The notes: generated by a model not told the origin, from the sequence alone. Shown: positions 1 through 9,014, counted from the first letter of the stretch. The stretch is 35,319 nt of DNA from an uncultured Bacteroides sp. (GCA_905197435.1 CAJJYX010000008.1:1-35319); one strand, 5' to 3'. Numbers and translations are program-made.

Positions 1-1
1 G

Positions 2-1036
2 GCTGCCATTGTCCCGCTTTATGCCAAAGGCTATACGGTAAAATATCTTCCGGACCATGTCCGCCTGGTGGATATACGCGACCCTCAGAAAGAAAGCAGC
101 AACACCTTCCATTATGCACTGGTGCCGAAAGGTGTGAAACCTGCCGATATACCAAGCGATTATACGGTGATTGAAACGCCGGTGAAGCACGTCATGTGCA
201 TGACGTCCTTGCAGCTTTCCAACTTTATCCGTCTGGATGCCTGCGATTATGTGGTGGGTATCACCAGTACCCGCCATCTCTTCAACAAGGAGATGAACGA
301 ACGTTTGAAGTCGGGCAAGACAGCGAAGATAGGTATCGAGGGAAACTTTGACAATGAAGTGATAATGAGCATGAATCCGGATGTCATTTTCATCTCTCCT
401 TTCAAACGGGGCGGGTATGATGCCATGCGGGAAATCGGCATTCCGCTGGTTCCCCATTTGGGATACAAGGAAATGACTCCGCTGGGGCAGGCCGAATGGA
501 TTAAATTCATCGGAATGTTCATTGGCAGGGAAGTGGAGGCGAATGAGAAGTTTGCCGCGATAGAGAAGCGCTATAACGAGTTGAAGGAACTGGCCGCTCA
601 TGTGAAGAGGCGTCCGGTGGTGTTCAGTGGAGAGATACGGGGAGGCAACTGGTATGCGGTGGGAGGAAAAAGCTTTCTTGCCGAGCTCTTCCGCGATGCC
701 GGTGCAGACTATTTCTTAAAAGACGACCCCCGTTCGGGAGGCGTCACGCTGGACTTTGAAACCGTGTACAGCCAGGCGGAGAGTGCCGACTTCTGGCGTA
801 TTGTCAACAGCTATGACGGGACATTCACTTATGATGCCTTGAAAGCCCTCGACCCTCGCTATGCCGACTTCCGTGCATTCCGCGAAAAGGGAGTGGTATA
901 CTGCAACATGCGCGAGAAACCCTTCTACGAAAGCATGCCCATGCAACCCGAAATTGTATTGGAGGACTTGATACATGCTTTTCATCCCGATTTGCTGCCC
1001 GACTATAAACCGACTTACTACGAACTGCTGAAATGA
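2..1036 (+). CDS. btuF: Periplasmic corrinoid/iron-complex ABC transporter substrate-binding protein (BtuF-like), 5' end missing
   Basis: Partial gene: the frame is open from base 2, so the true start lies left of the window. The GTG at 68 is internal, since 22 sense codons precede it. The visible part is about 344 residues and resembles family-8 periplasmic binding proteins that deliver cobalamin, heme or ferric chelates to a FecCD-type permease. Typical landmarks are a VVGITSTRHLF segment, the MNPDVIFISPF strand that closes the first lobe, a long linking helix (about 150-185 in visible numbering), and a second lobe beginning PVVFSGEIRGGNWYAVGG. Its stop overlaps the next start (ATGA at 1033-1036), which suggests translational coupling with the permease. 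Assignment to cobalamin rests on the adjacent cobalamin biosynthesis operon; a heme or siderophore ligand is possible. Confidence 0.8.
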   Translation, partial: AAIVPLYAKGYTVKYLPDHVRLVDIRDPQKESSNTFHYALVPKGVKPADIPSDYTVIETPVKHVMCMTSLQLSNFIRLDACDYVVGITSTRHLFNKEMNERLKSGKTAKIGIEGNFDNEVIMSMNPDVIFISPFKRGGYDAMREIGIPLVPHLGYKEMTPLGQAEWIKFIGMFIGREVEANEKFAAIEKRYNELKELAAHVKRRPVVFSGEIRGGNWYAVGGKSFLAELFRDAGADYFLKDDPRSGGVTLDFETVYSQAESADFWRIVNSYDGTFTYDALKALDPRYADFRAFREKGVVYCNMREKPFYESMPMQPEIVLEDLIHAFHPDLLPDYKPTYYELLK

Positions 1037-2073
1037 TGAAAAGACCCGTACTGCCATTGATGTTGCTGACACTGGCATCAATCTTCCTCTTTTTCCTGCT
1101 GAACCTGCTTTTAGGGTCGGTTCATATCCCCCTGCGCTCCGTGTGGAATATATTGTGGGGAAGTGCGGATGAGTCTGTCATCTGGCAGAATATCATCTGG
1201 AAGTCGCGAGTGCCACAGGCATTGACGGCATTGGTGGCAGGAGCCGGATTGTCGGTCAGCGGTTTGCAGATGCAGACGGTGTTCCGCAATCCGCTGGCAG
1301 GACCTTCGGTATTGGGTATCAGCTCGGGTGCCAGTCTGGGAGTGGCTTGTGTGGTATTGCTGTCTGGTGCGATGGGCGGTGTGGCATTGAGCCGTTTGGG
1401 ATATATGGGCGAGGTTGCCTTGTCGATAGCCGCTATTGTAGGCGCACTGGCTGTGATGGCGCTCATCGTATATGTCTCCCAGAAGGTGAAGGGCAATGTG
1501 ACGCTGCTGATAATCGGTGTGATGATAGGCTATGTGGCGAGTGCCGTAATCGGCGTATTGAAATATTTCAGTGTGGAGGAGGATATCCGTGCGTATGTGA
1601 TCTGGGGCTTGGGCAGCTTTGCCCGTGTCTCGGGCGACCAGATGGTGCTGTTCGTCTGCATTATGGCTGTGTTGCTTCCGTTGTCCTTCCTGCTGATAAA
1701 GACGATGAACCTGCTGTTGCTGGGTGATGGATATGCACGCAATCTGGGATTGAACATCAAGAGGGCGCGCCTGCTGGTTATCTCATGTTCCGGCGTACTG
1801 GTAGCGATTGTGACCGCCTATTGCGGTCCGATTATGTTTATCGGGTTGGCGGTTCCCCATCTGTGCCGGGCCATCTTCCATTCTTCGGATCATCGGATAC
1901 TGATGCCTGCCACGTTGCTGGTGGGTGCTTCCTTGGCATTGGTCTGCAATCTGATAGCCCGTATGCCCGGATTCGAGGGAGCTTTGCCGGTCAATTCGGT
2001 GACGGCGCTGGTAGGTGCACCGGTAGTAGCCTCTGTACTTTTTAGAAAGCGGAAAGGAGAATTGAATGAATAA
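1033..2073 (+). CDS. btuC: FecCD/BtuC-type ABC transporter permease
   Basis: Inner-membrane permease of 346 residues, the usual size for the BtuC/FecCD family, with about ten hydrophobic segments. Family motifs are visible: GLQMQTVFRNPLAGPSVLG (about residues 76-94), GLNIKRAR in the second half (the coupling region that contacts the ATPase), and FIGLAVPHLCR near residue 270. It would form a homodimeric channel with the BtuD ATPase encoded next and receive substrate from the binding protein encoded before it. It overlaps both neighbours by a few bases (ATGA at 1033, and 8 bases at 2066-2073), so the three genes are almost certainly one operon. Family assignment is firm. The substrate is inferred from context as cobalamin or a related corrinoid. 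Confidence 0.88.
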   Translation: MMKRPVLPLMLLTLASIFLFFLLNLLLGSVHIPLRSVWNILWGSADESVIWQNIIWKSRVPQALTALVAGAGLSVSGLQMQTVFRNPLAGPSVLGISSGASLGVACVVLLSGAMGGVALSRLGYMGEVALSIAAIVGALAVMALIVYVSQKVKGNVTLLIIGVMIGYVASAVIGVLKYFSVEEDIRAYVIWGLGSFARVSGDQMVLFVCIMAVLLPLSFLLIKTMNLLLLGDGYARNLGLNIKRARLLVISCSGVLVAIVTAYCGPIMFIGLAVPHLCRAIFHSSDHRILMPATLLVGASLALVCNLIARMPGFEGALPVNSVTALVGAPVVASVLFRKRKGELNE

Positions 2074-3076
2074 GGAGACCATACATATAGAGAATCTTTC
2101 CATCGGTTATCCGGGTAAGGGAGATGTGAAAGTGGTGGCAGACGGCATTTGTGCCGGAATCAACAGCGGTGAGCTGACTTGCCTGTTGGGAGCCAATGGG
2201 GTGGGAAAGTCTACACTGCTTCGTACGTTGTCTGCCTTCCAGCCCAAACTTGGCGGGAACATATTTATTGAAGGAAAAGAGATAGGTAGCTATACCGACA
2301 AGCAGCTTTCGCATGTCATCAGCGTGGTGCTGACGGAGAAGTGCGACATACGGAACATGTCCGTCGCAGAGCTGATAGGCCTGGGACGCAGCCCCTATAC
2401 CGGTTTCTGGGGAACTCTCTCGAAAGAGGACAAGGCGGTGGTGGACAAATCCATCGCCCTGGTAGGCATTCCACATCTGGCACACCGCATGGTGCATACG
2501 CTGAGTGACGGCGAACGGCAGAAGGTAATGATAGCCAAGGCGCTTGCCCAGGAAACTCCCGTCATCTATTTGGACGAGCCGACAGCTTTCCTTGATTTCC
2601 CCAGCAAGGTGGAAATGATGCAACTGCTTCATCAGCTCAGCCGGCAGACGGATAAGACGATTTTCCTTTCCACCCACGACCTGGAGCTTGCCTTGCAGAT
2701 AGCGGATAAGATATGGTTGATGGACAAGACGAACGGGGTGACCATCGGCACGCCCGAGGACCTCTCGCTGAACGGCAGTCTCAGTAATTTCTTTGCCCGC
2801 AAGGGTATTGTGTTCGATTTGGAAACGGGACTGTTCAGGGTGGCCAATGAGTTCACTTCCCGGATACGCCTGGTGGGCCACGGACAGAAGTATGCCATGG
2901 TGCGCAAGGCACTCCAGAGGAACGGGATTCTGGCAAACCGGGATGTCGAATCGGAGATTTATATCGAAACCGGAGATTTGAAAGGAGACGGCAGTTTCGT
3001 GTTCCATCAACCGGGGAAAGCCCCTGTAACCGTATATTCCATTGAGGACTTGCTGCAAACAGTCTTTTCGAGTTGA
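2066..3076 (+). CDS. btuD: ABC transporter ATP-binding protein (BtuD/FecE-like)
   Basis: Cytoplasmic ATPase of 336 residues that powers the FecCD-type permease. Visible motifs are Walker A GANGVGKST (42-50), signature LSDGE (146-150), Walker B VIYLDEP (166-172) and the switch histidine in STHD (His204). The protein runs roughly 80 residues beyond the usual core of about 255; this tail (from about 255) contains RLVGHGQKYAMVRKALQRNG and carries no motif I can name. The start overlaps the end of btuC by 8 bases. The stop codon at 3074-3076 is the first three bases of the 22-bp repeat array, so the array begins exactly where the gene ends. The gene is convergent with the cobalamin operon. Confidence 0.88.
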   Translation: MNKETIHIENLSIGYPGKGDVKVVADGICAGINSGELTCLLGANGVGKSTLLRTLSAFQPKLGGNIFIEGKEIGSYTDKQLSHVISVVLTEKCDIRNMSVAELIGLGRSPYTGFWGTLSKEDKAVVDKSIALVGIPHLAHRMVHTLSDGERQKVMIAKALAQETPVIYLDEPTAFLDFPSKVEMMQLLHQLSRQTDKTIFLSTHDLELALQIADKIWLMDKTNGVTIGTPEDLSLNGSLSNFFARKGIVFDLETGLFRVANEFTSRIRLVGHGQKYAMVRKALQRNGILANRDVESEIYIETGDLKGDGSFVFHQPGKAPVTVYSIEDLLQTVFSS

Positions 3077-3205
3077 CAGACACTTGTACCCCATCTGACA
3101 GACACTTGTGTCCAGTTTGACAGACACTTGTGTCCAATCAGACAGACACCGGAGTCTGTCACGACAGGCACTTGTGCCTGACAAGCCGGACACTTGTGTC
3201 TGACA
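3074..3205. repeat. Tandem array 1: six copies of a 22-bp dyad-containing repeat
   Basis: Six units start at 3074, 3096, 3118, 3140, 3162 and 3184, exactly 22 bp apart. The core is TGACAGACACTTGTGTCC. Each unit is centred on a short inverted repeat such as GACAC-TT-GTGTC. In unit 4 the arms are GACAGAC/GTCTGTC and in unit 5 CAGGCAC/GTGCCTG, so arm changes are matched on both sides. The array fills the gap between the convergent ends of btuD and the outer-membrane barrel gene. It has no T-run typical of a classic terminator. Its role is unknown; transcript-end hairpins or protein-binding sites are both possible. Confidence 0.9.
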
Positions 3206-3231
3206 GGCACACTGAAAATGAATGTGCTTCC

Positions 3232-3909
3232 TTACCAGAACCGGTATCCCAGTGTGAAGAATGCGGCGAAGTTCTTGGGAAAATATCCTTTTTCTCCTTC
3301 CGAATGGCTTATCACCTGGTTTATCTGTTCATTGACTTTTACCATTCCCACCTGTGTCTCTGCACCGATGATGAATTTTCGGTATTCCAGAGTCAGTCCT
3401 ATGGCAATACCTGCATCGAAGCGGTTGTTGCCCATTTTCCCGTCTACCATGCTGCCGAAGGTATCTATTCTGAACCGTTGCTCTTGCTCTCCCGGCTTAC
3501 TGCTAAAATAATCGTAGACTTCGCCGGAAGTCTTGCCTGCCACACCTATGGCTGCATAAGGACCGACGCTTAGCGAGGCATGATAATCCCTGCCCAGTTG
3601 GAGGCGGGCGGCTATCATGAGGGGTATCTGCAGGTACAGTTCATTCATTTTGATATGGCCGATGTTTTTCATCTCGTCTTTACCGCCAATGGACACAAAT
3701 TCCAGTGCAGATTGCAATACCCAGGTCTTGTTGAGGGTATATTCTGCACCGACACCGGCCTTGTAGGCTATCTTTGTGTCGCTGCTGGAGTGCTTTCCGT
3801 GAAAGTGTGAGGTACCGATTCCTGCTTTTGCATGAAAGGACAGCGGGCTTTGTGCCATGCCGGCCAGTACGGTCATTGTCATACAGATAGTAATGATTAT
3901 CTTCTTCAT
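3232..3909 (-). CDS. Outer-membrane beta-barrel protein (PorT/OMP_b-brl family)
   Basis: Protein of 225 residues with a clear signal peptide (MKKIIITICMTMTVLAGMAQ), then alternating amphipathic strands ending in the aromatic FFTLGYRFW. The final aromatic residue is typical of outer-membrane barrels. The strands and size fit the Bacteroidetes PorT-like or OmpW-like small barrels of 8-10 strands. Its ATG (3907-3909) overlaps the TGA of cobK-cbiD (3906-3908), so it is the last gene of the cobalamin operon and probably translationally coupled. No enzyme motif is seen. A role in passage or handling of a corrinoid, cobalt or precursor is possible but rests only on its position. Confidence 0.8.
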   Translation of the reverse strand: MKKIIITICMTMTVLAGMAQSPLSFHAKAGIGTSHFHGKHSSSDTKIAYKAGVGAEYTLNKTWVLQSALEFVSIGGKDEMKNIGHIKMNELYLQIPLMIAARLQLGRDYHASLSVGPYAAIGVAGKTSGEVYDYFSSKPGEQEQRFRIDTFGSMVDGKMGNNRFDAGIAIGLTLEYRKFIIGAETQVGMVKVNEQINQVISHSEGEKGYFPKNFAAFFTLGYRFW

Positions 3910-5801
3910 GAGTAAATTCTTCCGTTTTCGGTTATTAGTAATACAGTCAGTTCACCGTGGGGCAGCAAGGGGGCGCAGTGCCGGTGGCAACACTCAATCA
4001 AGACCTTGGCGAACTTTTCCAGCAGCTCTTCGGGAATGATGTCCCAAAGCTCACGTGCCAGGTTCATCTGTCCGATGGCGGCAAGCGTTTCTTCCTTGCA
4101 TCCTGCCTGTCGGGCTATGTCCTGAATGAACTCCTTGTTCATGGTCACTTTCTTGCTGTGGGTATCCAGGTTGCCTTCTGCCAGTTTCACTGCTTTTCCT
4201 ATCATTACGCCGAGGGTGACACGTGGTATTTGCTCTTCGGCTGCTATTTGCAAGGTCTCGCCGATAAAGTTGCCGTAGTGCACAAAGGCTTGGGTAGGGA
4301 GGTCGGGATAATACGCCTTGATATAATGTTCGCTCTTCGCACCGGAGCTGATGACGATGCGCGGACTCAGGGTTGCCTTTGCCACTTCCATGGACTTGCG
4401 GATGGAGTTGACGAACGCTTCCGAGGAGAATGGCTTCACGATGCCGGATGTCCCGATAATGGAAATGCCTCCTTCGATGCCGAGACGGGGATTGAAGGTA
4501 CGCTTGGCTATCTCTTCTCCACCGGGGATGGAGATGGTGATGAGGACAGGGTTGGGCTGTTTGGCAATATGGAGGCGTTCAAGGCATAGCTTGACGTTCT
4601 TCTTTATCATTTCGCGCGGAGTGTCGTTGATGGCAGGGGCACCGAGCTCAAGTCCCAGGCCGGGCATGGTGACGATGCCTACGCCTTCGCCACCGCAGAC
4701 GATGATGTTGTAGTCCTCTTGGGGAGTTTCTTCCGGCAGCGGGTCGTCCATGCGGAAAGGTATGGCTATATTGGCCACGACTTTCATCCCGTTGGTGATG
4801 TCCGGGTCATCGCCGGCATCCTTGATGACGGTAGCGCTTGTCTCGAACATGCCGTCACCGTTTTCCAGAATGTCGGAGTGGGGGATGTGGCGTTGGGGCT
4901 CTACGGGAACCTGGATGGTCTCTCCGTTGGGAAGGACTACGGGAAACTCCGTGGGACGCTTTTTAAAGTGGATATTGAATACATCCCAGGTGGCGGCCAC
5001 GGCGGCAGCGGCGGCACATGTCCCGGTGGTCAGTCCGCTGCGCAGGGGGAAGAAGTCGGGTAAGAATTTCTCGACTGTGCGGCGCAGGCCATGCTCTCCG
5101 TTTACGCAGATAAACCTGCCGGATGTCTCGGGGCGGCGGATGGCAAAGATGCGTATGCCCAGTTGCCGGGCAGCTTCCACCTTCTCGCAGAATCCGCCGG
5201 ATATCCCGCTTTCCTTGAGGAGGATGGCTTCGGGATGAAGCTGCTTCATCAGGGTTTGCTCGTCTTCTCCGGGTGTGTAGTAGCAGAGGTTCTTCTCGGA
5301 GAAGCCTTGTTCCCGGGCAAGCTTGCGCGAGCTGTCACGGTCGAGGATGCGGAAGTAACAGCAGGCATTCTGCCACAAAGGCTTCAGCTTGCCTATGGTC
5401 TGTACGCCGGTCAGTGCAAGTAAGATGAAAATGCCCTCTTTCTGTATCCGTTCGATGGCATCGTCATAATCCCTGCACCAGGTGATGTGTTCCTCATCGC
5501 GTTCCGGAAAGATACGCTCGAAACGGATGACGGGGATGTTCGATTCCACGGATACTTGTTCCAGGGTCTCATGCAACTGTGTCGCAAAGGGGTGCGCGGC
5601 GTCTATCAGCAGCTTTATGTGATGCTGTGCACAGAATGTTTCTATCTCTGTTGCATCCATGGCGCCTTGCAGGCGGATGCCATTGTGCAGAAGTACGTCC
5701 TGCCCGTCCCCTTTGGTAGAATAATAGAAAGGCTTTCCGGCTTCTTCGAGGGTTTGGATGGCTATGCGTCCTTCGGTGGTTCCGCCAAATATTAATATCA
5801 T
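3906..5801 (-). CDS. cbiD: Fused cobalt-precorrin-6A reductase (CobK/CbiJ) and cobalt-precorrin-5B C1-methyltransferase (CbiD)
   Basis: Two-domain cytoplasmic enzyme of 631 residues. Residues 1 to about 245 are CobK/CbiJ: N-terminal GGTTEGR (6-12) for NAD(P)H binding, DAAHPFA (67-73) and LKESG (195-199). Residues from about 253 are CbiD, opening with the family hallmark GLTTGTCAAAA (256-266). CbiD methylates C1 of cobalt-precorrin-5B using SAM, and CobK/CbiJ reduces the product, so the fusion joins consecutive steps. The N-terminal domain is the later enzyme, as in other Bacteroides fusions of this type. The start is the ATG at 5801, 24 bases after the cbiGF stop. No frameshift or missing hallmark was seen. 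Confidence 0.93.
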   Translation of the reverse strand: MILIFGGTTEGRIAIQTLEEAGKPFYYSTKGDGQDVLLHNGIRLQGAMDATEIETFCAQHHIKLLIDAAHPFATQLHETLEQVSVESNIPVIRFERIFPERDEEHITWCRDYDDAIERIQKEGIFILLALTGVQTIGKLKPLWQNACCYFRILDRDSSRKLAREQGFSEKNLCYYTPGEDEQTLMKQLHPEAILLKESGISGGFCEKVEAARQLGIRIFAIRRPETSGRFICVNGEHGLRRTVEKFLPDFFPLRSGLTTGTCAAAAAVAATWDVFNIHFKKRPTEFPVVLPNGETIQVPVEPQRHIPHSDILENGDGMFETSATVIKDAGDDPDITNGMKVVANIAIPFRMDDPLPEETPQEDYNIIVCGGEGVGIVTMPGLGLELGAPAINDTPREMIKKNVKLCLERLHIAKQPNPVLITISIPGGEEIAKRTFNPRLGIEGGISIIGTSGIVKPFSSEAFVNSIRKSMEVAKATLSPRIVISSGAKSEHYIKAYYPDLPTQAFVHYGNFIGETLQIAAEEQIPRVTLGVMIGKAVKLAEGNLDTHSKKVTMNKEFIQDIARQAGCKEETLAAIGQMNLARELWDIIPEELLEKFAKVLIECCHRHCAPLLPHGELTVLLITENGRIYS

Positions 5802-5825
5802 GGTCGAGTGTTTATTGATGATTGA

Positions 5826-7679
5826 TTATTTCCGGTACAGATGCTTGAACTCGTGGGCATAGAGCCGTGACAGGCCTTCGCGGTTGCCGATGGCTTCGCC
5901 CACGACAATCATGGTTGTCAACGTGAGGTTATGTTCCTTCACTATCTTGGCAAGGTTTTTCAGCTCGCCCCTGAATATTTGTTCATCTTTCCAGGTCAGG
6001 TGGTAGCAGACAGCCACGGGAGTCGTTTCCGGATATTCCTGCAACAGCTCTTCCTGCACCTGCTCTGCAATGCCTGCACTGAGGAAGATGCACATGGTGC
6101 TTTGCGAGCGTGCCATGAGATGCAGCTTTTCGCGTTCGGGCATGGGAGTGCGTCCTTCGCCGCGTGTGAGGATGATGCTTTGCACTTTCTCCGGGATGGT
6201 GAACTGCGACTTCAGGGCGGCGGCGGCTGCCTGGAAGGAAGAGATGCCGGGAGTGATGTGGTAGCTCATGCCGTGTCGGTCGAAGTAGTTCATCTGTTCT
6301 TGGATGGCGCCATAGATACACGGGTCACCCGTATGCAGGCGTACGATGAATTTCCCCTTGTCGTAGAACTTCTTCATCAAGGCAAATTGCTCCTCCAAAT
6401 CCATGGAGGCGGAGCTGAGTACGGTAGCTCCGGGCTTGGCACAGAAAGTCAGTTCCCGGGGAACGAGGCTTCCGGCATATAAGATGAGGTCGGCACGTTC
6501 AAGCATTTGGCGTCCGCGTACGGAAATCAGGTCCGGGTCGCCCGGGCCTGCGCCTACTATTTCGATGTGCCCCTGACGTACGGCGTTGATGTCGAGAGCA
6601 GCAGCCACGGTATAGTTCTCCCCTTTCTTCTTGGGCATCAGCAGCCGGGAGTTATCCGAGCTCAGCAAGGCTGCGGCTTCGCTGACGCTGGGAGTGCCCA
6701 TGTGTTTCATGACGGTTTTACTGGGGTGGGGCACCTCTACCTGCGCCAGCTCCCCGGCGGTGTAAAAGTAAACCGGGAACTTCTTTTGAAGCGCCTTCAC
6801 CACCGGTTCGTCGCTTTTGGCTTCAATCGTGGAGATGGAGGCGATGCTGTGGGGCACGATGCCGTATTCCCTCAGCGTGTCCATAATCTCGGCCTGCACT
6901 TTCCGGGTAGGACCTGCCTGCCGGGCAAGACCGATGCCGAGGTGCACGACACGGGGCACATAGCATATCATGGGCATCTCCGGGAAATTGGGTACCTGGG
7001 GAGACACGCACAGAATCAGTTTGAAGCGTGAGGGCTTGATGTCCTGCACGCGGTAGAATACTTCCACATGAGGCGGCAGGTTCGCTTCCATCCAGTCTGT
7101 GCCTTCATCGCGGACGGTGAGCAGAAGGGCGGTGGGCTTGCCGGAGACGAAGAGGCTGATATGCTCGTTCATGCATGCTCTTTTTTTCTCTTCGGGCGTC
7201 TTGGCAAGCTCTGTCAGCAGCAGGGCGGAGGGGGCGGCATTGACGAAAGGAAACCAGCCGAAGCGTTGCGGCAGGGTGTCGAGGCCCCACAGCCCCGTGC
7301 GGTCGCTTTGCGTGGTGACTACCGGTTCGGCTCCGAGGATATTCGCTACCTCGTTGGTCAGTTCGTTGGCTCCTCCGATGTGTCCGGAGAGCACGGAGAT
7401 GGCAAACTTGCCGGTGCTGTCTACACAGACCACGGCAGGGTCGGTGTACTTGCTCTTCACGCAAGGGGCGATGGCACGGATGCAGATGCCCATGGCGCCG
7501 ATGAAGATAAAGGCATCATAGGTGTTGAAGTTTTCCGCCGTGAATTTGCCGGCAGATTCTATATGTGTGCATCCCTCTTCGTGCCTGAGGGTGAAGATTT
7601 CGGAGTCGGGAAGCTCGTGGAGCAGTGATTGGGCTGTACTCAAGCCTGCTTCGGAGATTAGGATAATAGCTGTTTTCAT
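5826..7679 (-). CDS. cbiF: Fused cobalt-precorrin-5A hydrolase (CbiG) and cobalt-precorrin-4 C11-methyltransferase (CbiF)
   Basis: A 617-residue fusion. The first part (1 to about 345) is CbiG, which opens the delta-lactone ring and releases acetaldehyde; the hallmark LSGHIGGAN is at 97-105. The second part (from about 370) is CbiF, a tetrapyrrole methylase with VGAGPGDPDLI (375-385), the SAM-site strand LILYAGSLVP (398-407), and later GDPCIYGAIQEQM and PGISSFQAAAAAL. CbiF makes the substrate that CbiG opens, so the order in the polypeptide is the reverse of the pathway. In the CbiG C-terminal domain the usual GIGC-type motif reads LGIGLARQ (247-254), with no cysteine. Only 15 bases separate it from the preceding cbiET gene. 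Confidence 0.93.
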   Translation of the reverse strand: MKTAIILISEAGLSTAQSLLHELPDSEIFTLRHEEGCTHIESAGKFTAENFNTYDAFIFIGAMGICIRAIAPCVKSKYTDPAVVCVDSTGKFAISVLSGHIGGANELTNEVANILGAEPVVTTQSDRTGLWGLDTLPQRFGWFPFVNAAPSALLLTELAKTPEEKKRACMNEHISLFVSGKPTALLLTVRDEGTDWMEANLPPHVEVFYRVQDIKPSRFKLILCVSPQVPNFPEMPMICYVPRVVHLGIGLARQAGPTRKVQAEIMDTLREYGIVPHSIASISTIEAKSDEPVVKALQKKFPVYFYTAGELAQVEVPHPSKTVMKHMGTPSVSEAAALLSSDNSRLLMPKKKGENYTVAAALDINAVRQGHIEIVGAGPGDPDLISVRGRQMLERADLILYAGSLVPRELTFCAKPGATVLSSASMDLEEQFALMKKFYDKGKFIVRLHTGDPCIYGAIQEQMNYFDRHGMSYHITPGISSFQAAAAALKSQFTIPEKVQSIILTRGEGRTPMPEREKLHLMARSQSTMCIFLSAGIAEQVQEELLQEYPETTPVAVCYHLTWKDEQIFRGELKNLAKIVKEHNLTLTTMIVVGEAIGNREGLSRLYAHEFKHLYRK

Positions 7680-7694
7680 AAGTTCGGGATATGT

Positions 7695-8963
7695 TTAAGA
7701 AAGCGTGGCTTTCATAATTTCAATGGGGTTATACTCGTTCAGGGCGATGCGGGTGGAGGGGTGGAGCACCATTCCACTCTGCTCGATTCCTCGGCGGAAC
7801 GCTTCTTTGCTCTCTGCGGATACCGAGTTGAAAACGATGCAGCCGCCGGGTTGCAATACTTGCTTTACCTTTTCTGTCATTTCCTCCAGGTGTCCGCCGT
7901 GTCCGCCGATGAAGACGGCATCGGGGCGGGCAAAGGGGGCGGTGTCGGTCTTCAGGAAGTCTCCGATTACGGTGGTGATGCCCGGGGCGCCGAAGCGGCG
8001 GGAGTTGGTGTCCATCAGCTCTTCTCCCTCGGGGCGTATCTCGAAGGAGATGACGGTGAGATGGGGAAACTGCAGACGGGCTTCGATGGAGACGGAGCCG
8101 GTACAGAAGCCGATGTCCCAGAATACACGGCGACGGTTCAGCTCCAATGCTTGCAGGGTGAGCAGGCGGATGGGAGCTTTGGTTATCATGCGGGCGCGTC
8201 CGTCAAGATGTGCAAACTTCTCATCGGGAATGCCGAAGGGGCGGGACGGGATTTCCGGGGCTTGTGCGCTGCCTGGCACGGAGTCCGTGCAGTGTTGCCC
8301 GGGATGGCTGTCCAGCAGCAGGCAATTGGGGTGCTCAAAGTCACCGGCAACAGCCTCTTGAGGCGTCATCCGGCGGATGCGTTCCTTCTGGGGATTGCCC
8401 AGATGCTCGCCGATGTATAGCAGGTAATGGGAGTACCCGTACTCCAGCATGCGCCCGGCAATGGTGGCGGGGGTATGCTGGCGGTCGGTGAGGACACCTA
8501 TTTTGGGGGCATGCTCTATGAGGGCACGGTCGAACTCCTGCCACGGGCGTCCTGTCAGGGAGACGGTGCGCATGTCATCATAGGGTATGACGAGGCGGTG
8601 TGCCAGTGTCTGCAAGGAGTTGAAAGCGGGATAGAGCAGGATGTCTGCTTCGGGAAGCCTGCGTTTTATGGTGTTGGCAAAGCCGAAGAACAGCGGGTCA
8701 CCGGAGGCGAATACGATGATGGGTTCATCCGCAGCCGCCTCTTCGAAGCGGGCGAAGATTTCTTCGTAACGGGCAAAGACGCGGTCGAGGGGCACGGTGA
8801 TGGAAATCCATTCTGTTCCGGCAGGCAATAGATTGCCGACAATCTCCTTGTGGCGCATGCCGCCGGAGAAGACCTTCCCTTCCCGTATCTGCGCCAGTGC
8901 TTCCGGCGGAAAGAAGGGGGAACGGCTGTCGTCCATTCCTATGATGATAAATCTGTGTTTCAT
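7695..8963 (-). CDS. cobL: Fused precorrin-6Y C5,15-methyltransferase/decarboxylase (CbiE-CbiT, CobL type)
   Basis: A 422-residue bifunctional enzyme. CbiE (1 to about 215) is a tetrapyrrole methylase with VFSGGMRHKE (31-40), FASGDPLFFG (85-94) and the IGVLTDRQHTPATIAG segment (155-170). A linker of about 30 residues, rich in Pro and Ser, leads to CbiT (from about 243), a Rossmann-type SAM methyltransferase that methylates C15 and decarboxylates the C12 acetate. Its SAM motif is WDIGFCTGSVSIE (282-294); the more common form of this loop is IGAGTGS, so the FC pair is a local variant. A 150-bp gap containing repeat array 2 separates its start from the upstream cobJ-cbiC gene. Confidence 0.93.
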   Translation of the reverse strand: MKHRFIIIGMDDSRSPFFPPEALAQIREGKVFSGGMRHKEIVGNLLPAGTEWISITVPLDRVFARYEEIFARFEEAAADEPIIVFASGDPLFFGFANTIKRRLPEADILLYPAFNSLQTLAHRLVIPYDDMRTVSLTGRPWQEFDRALIEHAPKIGVLTDRQHTPATIAGRMLEYGYSHYLLYIGEHLGNPQKERIRRMTPQEAVAGDFEHPNCLLLDSHPGQHCTDSVPGSAQAPEIPSRPFGIPDEKFAHLDGRARMITKAPIRLLTLQALELNRRRVFWDIGFCTGSVSIEARLQFPHLTVISFEIRPEGEELMDTNSRRFGAPGITTVIGDFLKTDTAPFARPDAVFIGGHGGHLEEMTEKVKQVLQPGGCIVFNSVSAESKEAFRRGIEQSGMVLHPSTRIALNEYNPIEIMKATLS

Positions 8964-9014
8964 TCTTGAATCAGTAAGTACGTGTTACTCAACATTACGG
9001 GTACATGGCAGAAA

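Noticed and set aside
2042..3193. A long open frame (383 codons) on the - strand opposite btuD
   Set aside because: btuD has all ATPase motifs; the opposite frame has no domain signal and runs through repeat array 1, giving repeated HKCLS/TQVSV-like peptides. It is a shadow.
3074..3205. CRISPR array
   Set aside because: Units abut at 22 bp with no unique spacers and there are no cas genes; the same holds for the arrays at 9015 and 29066.
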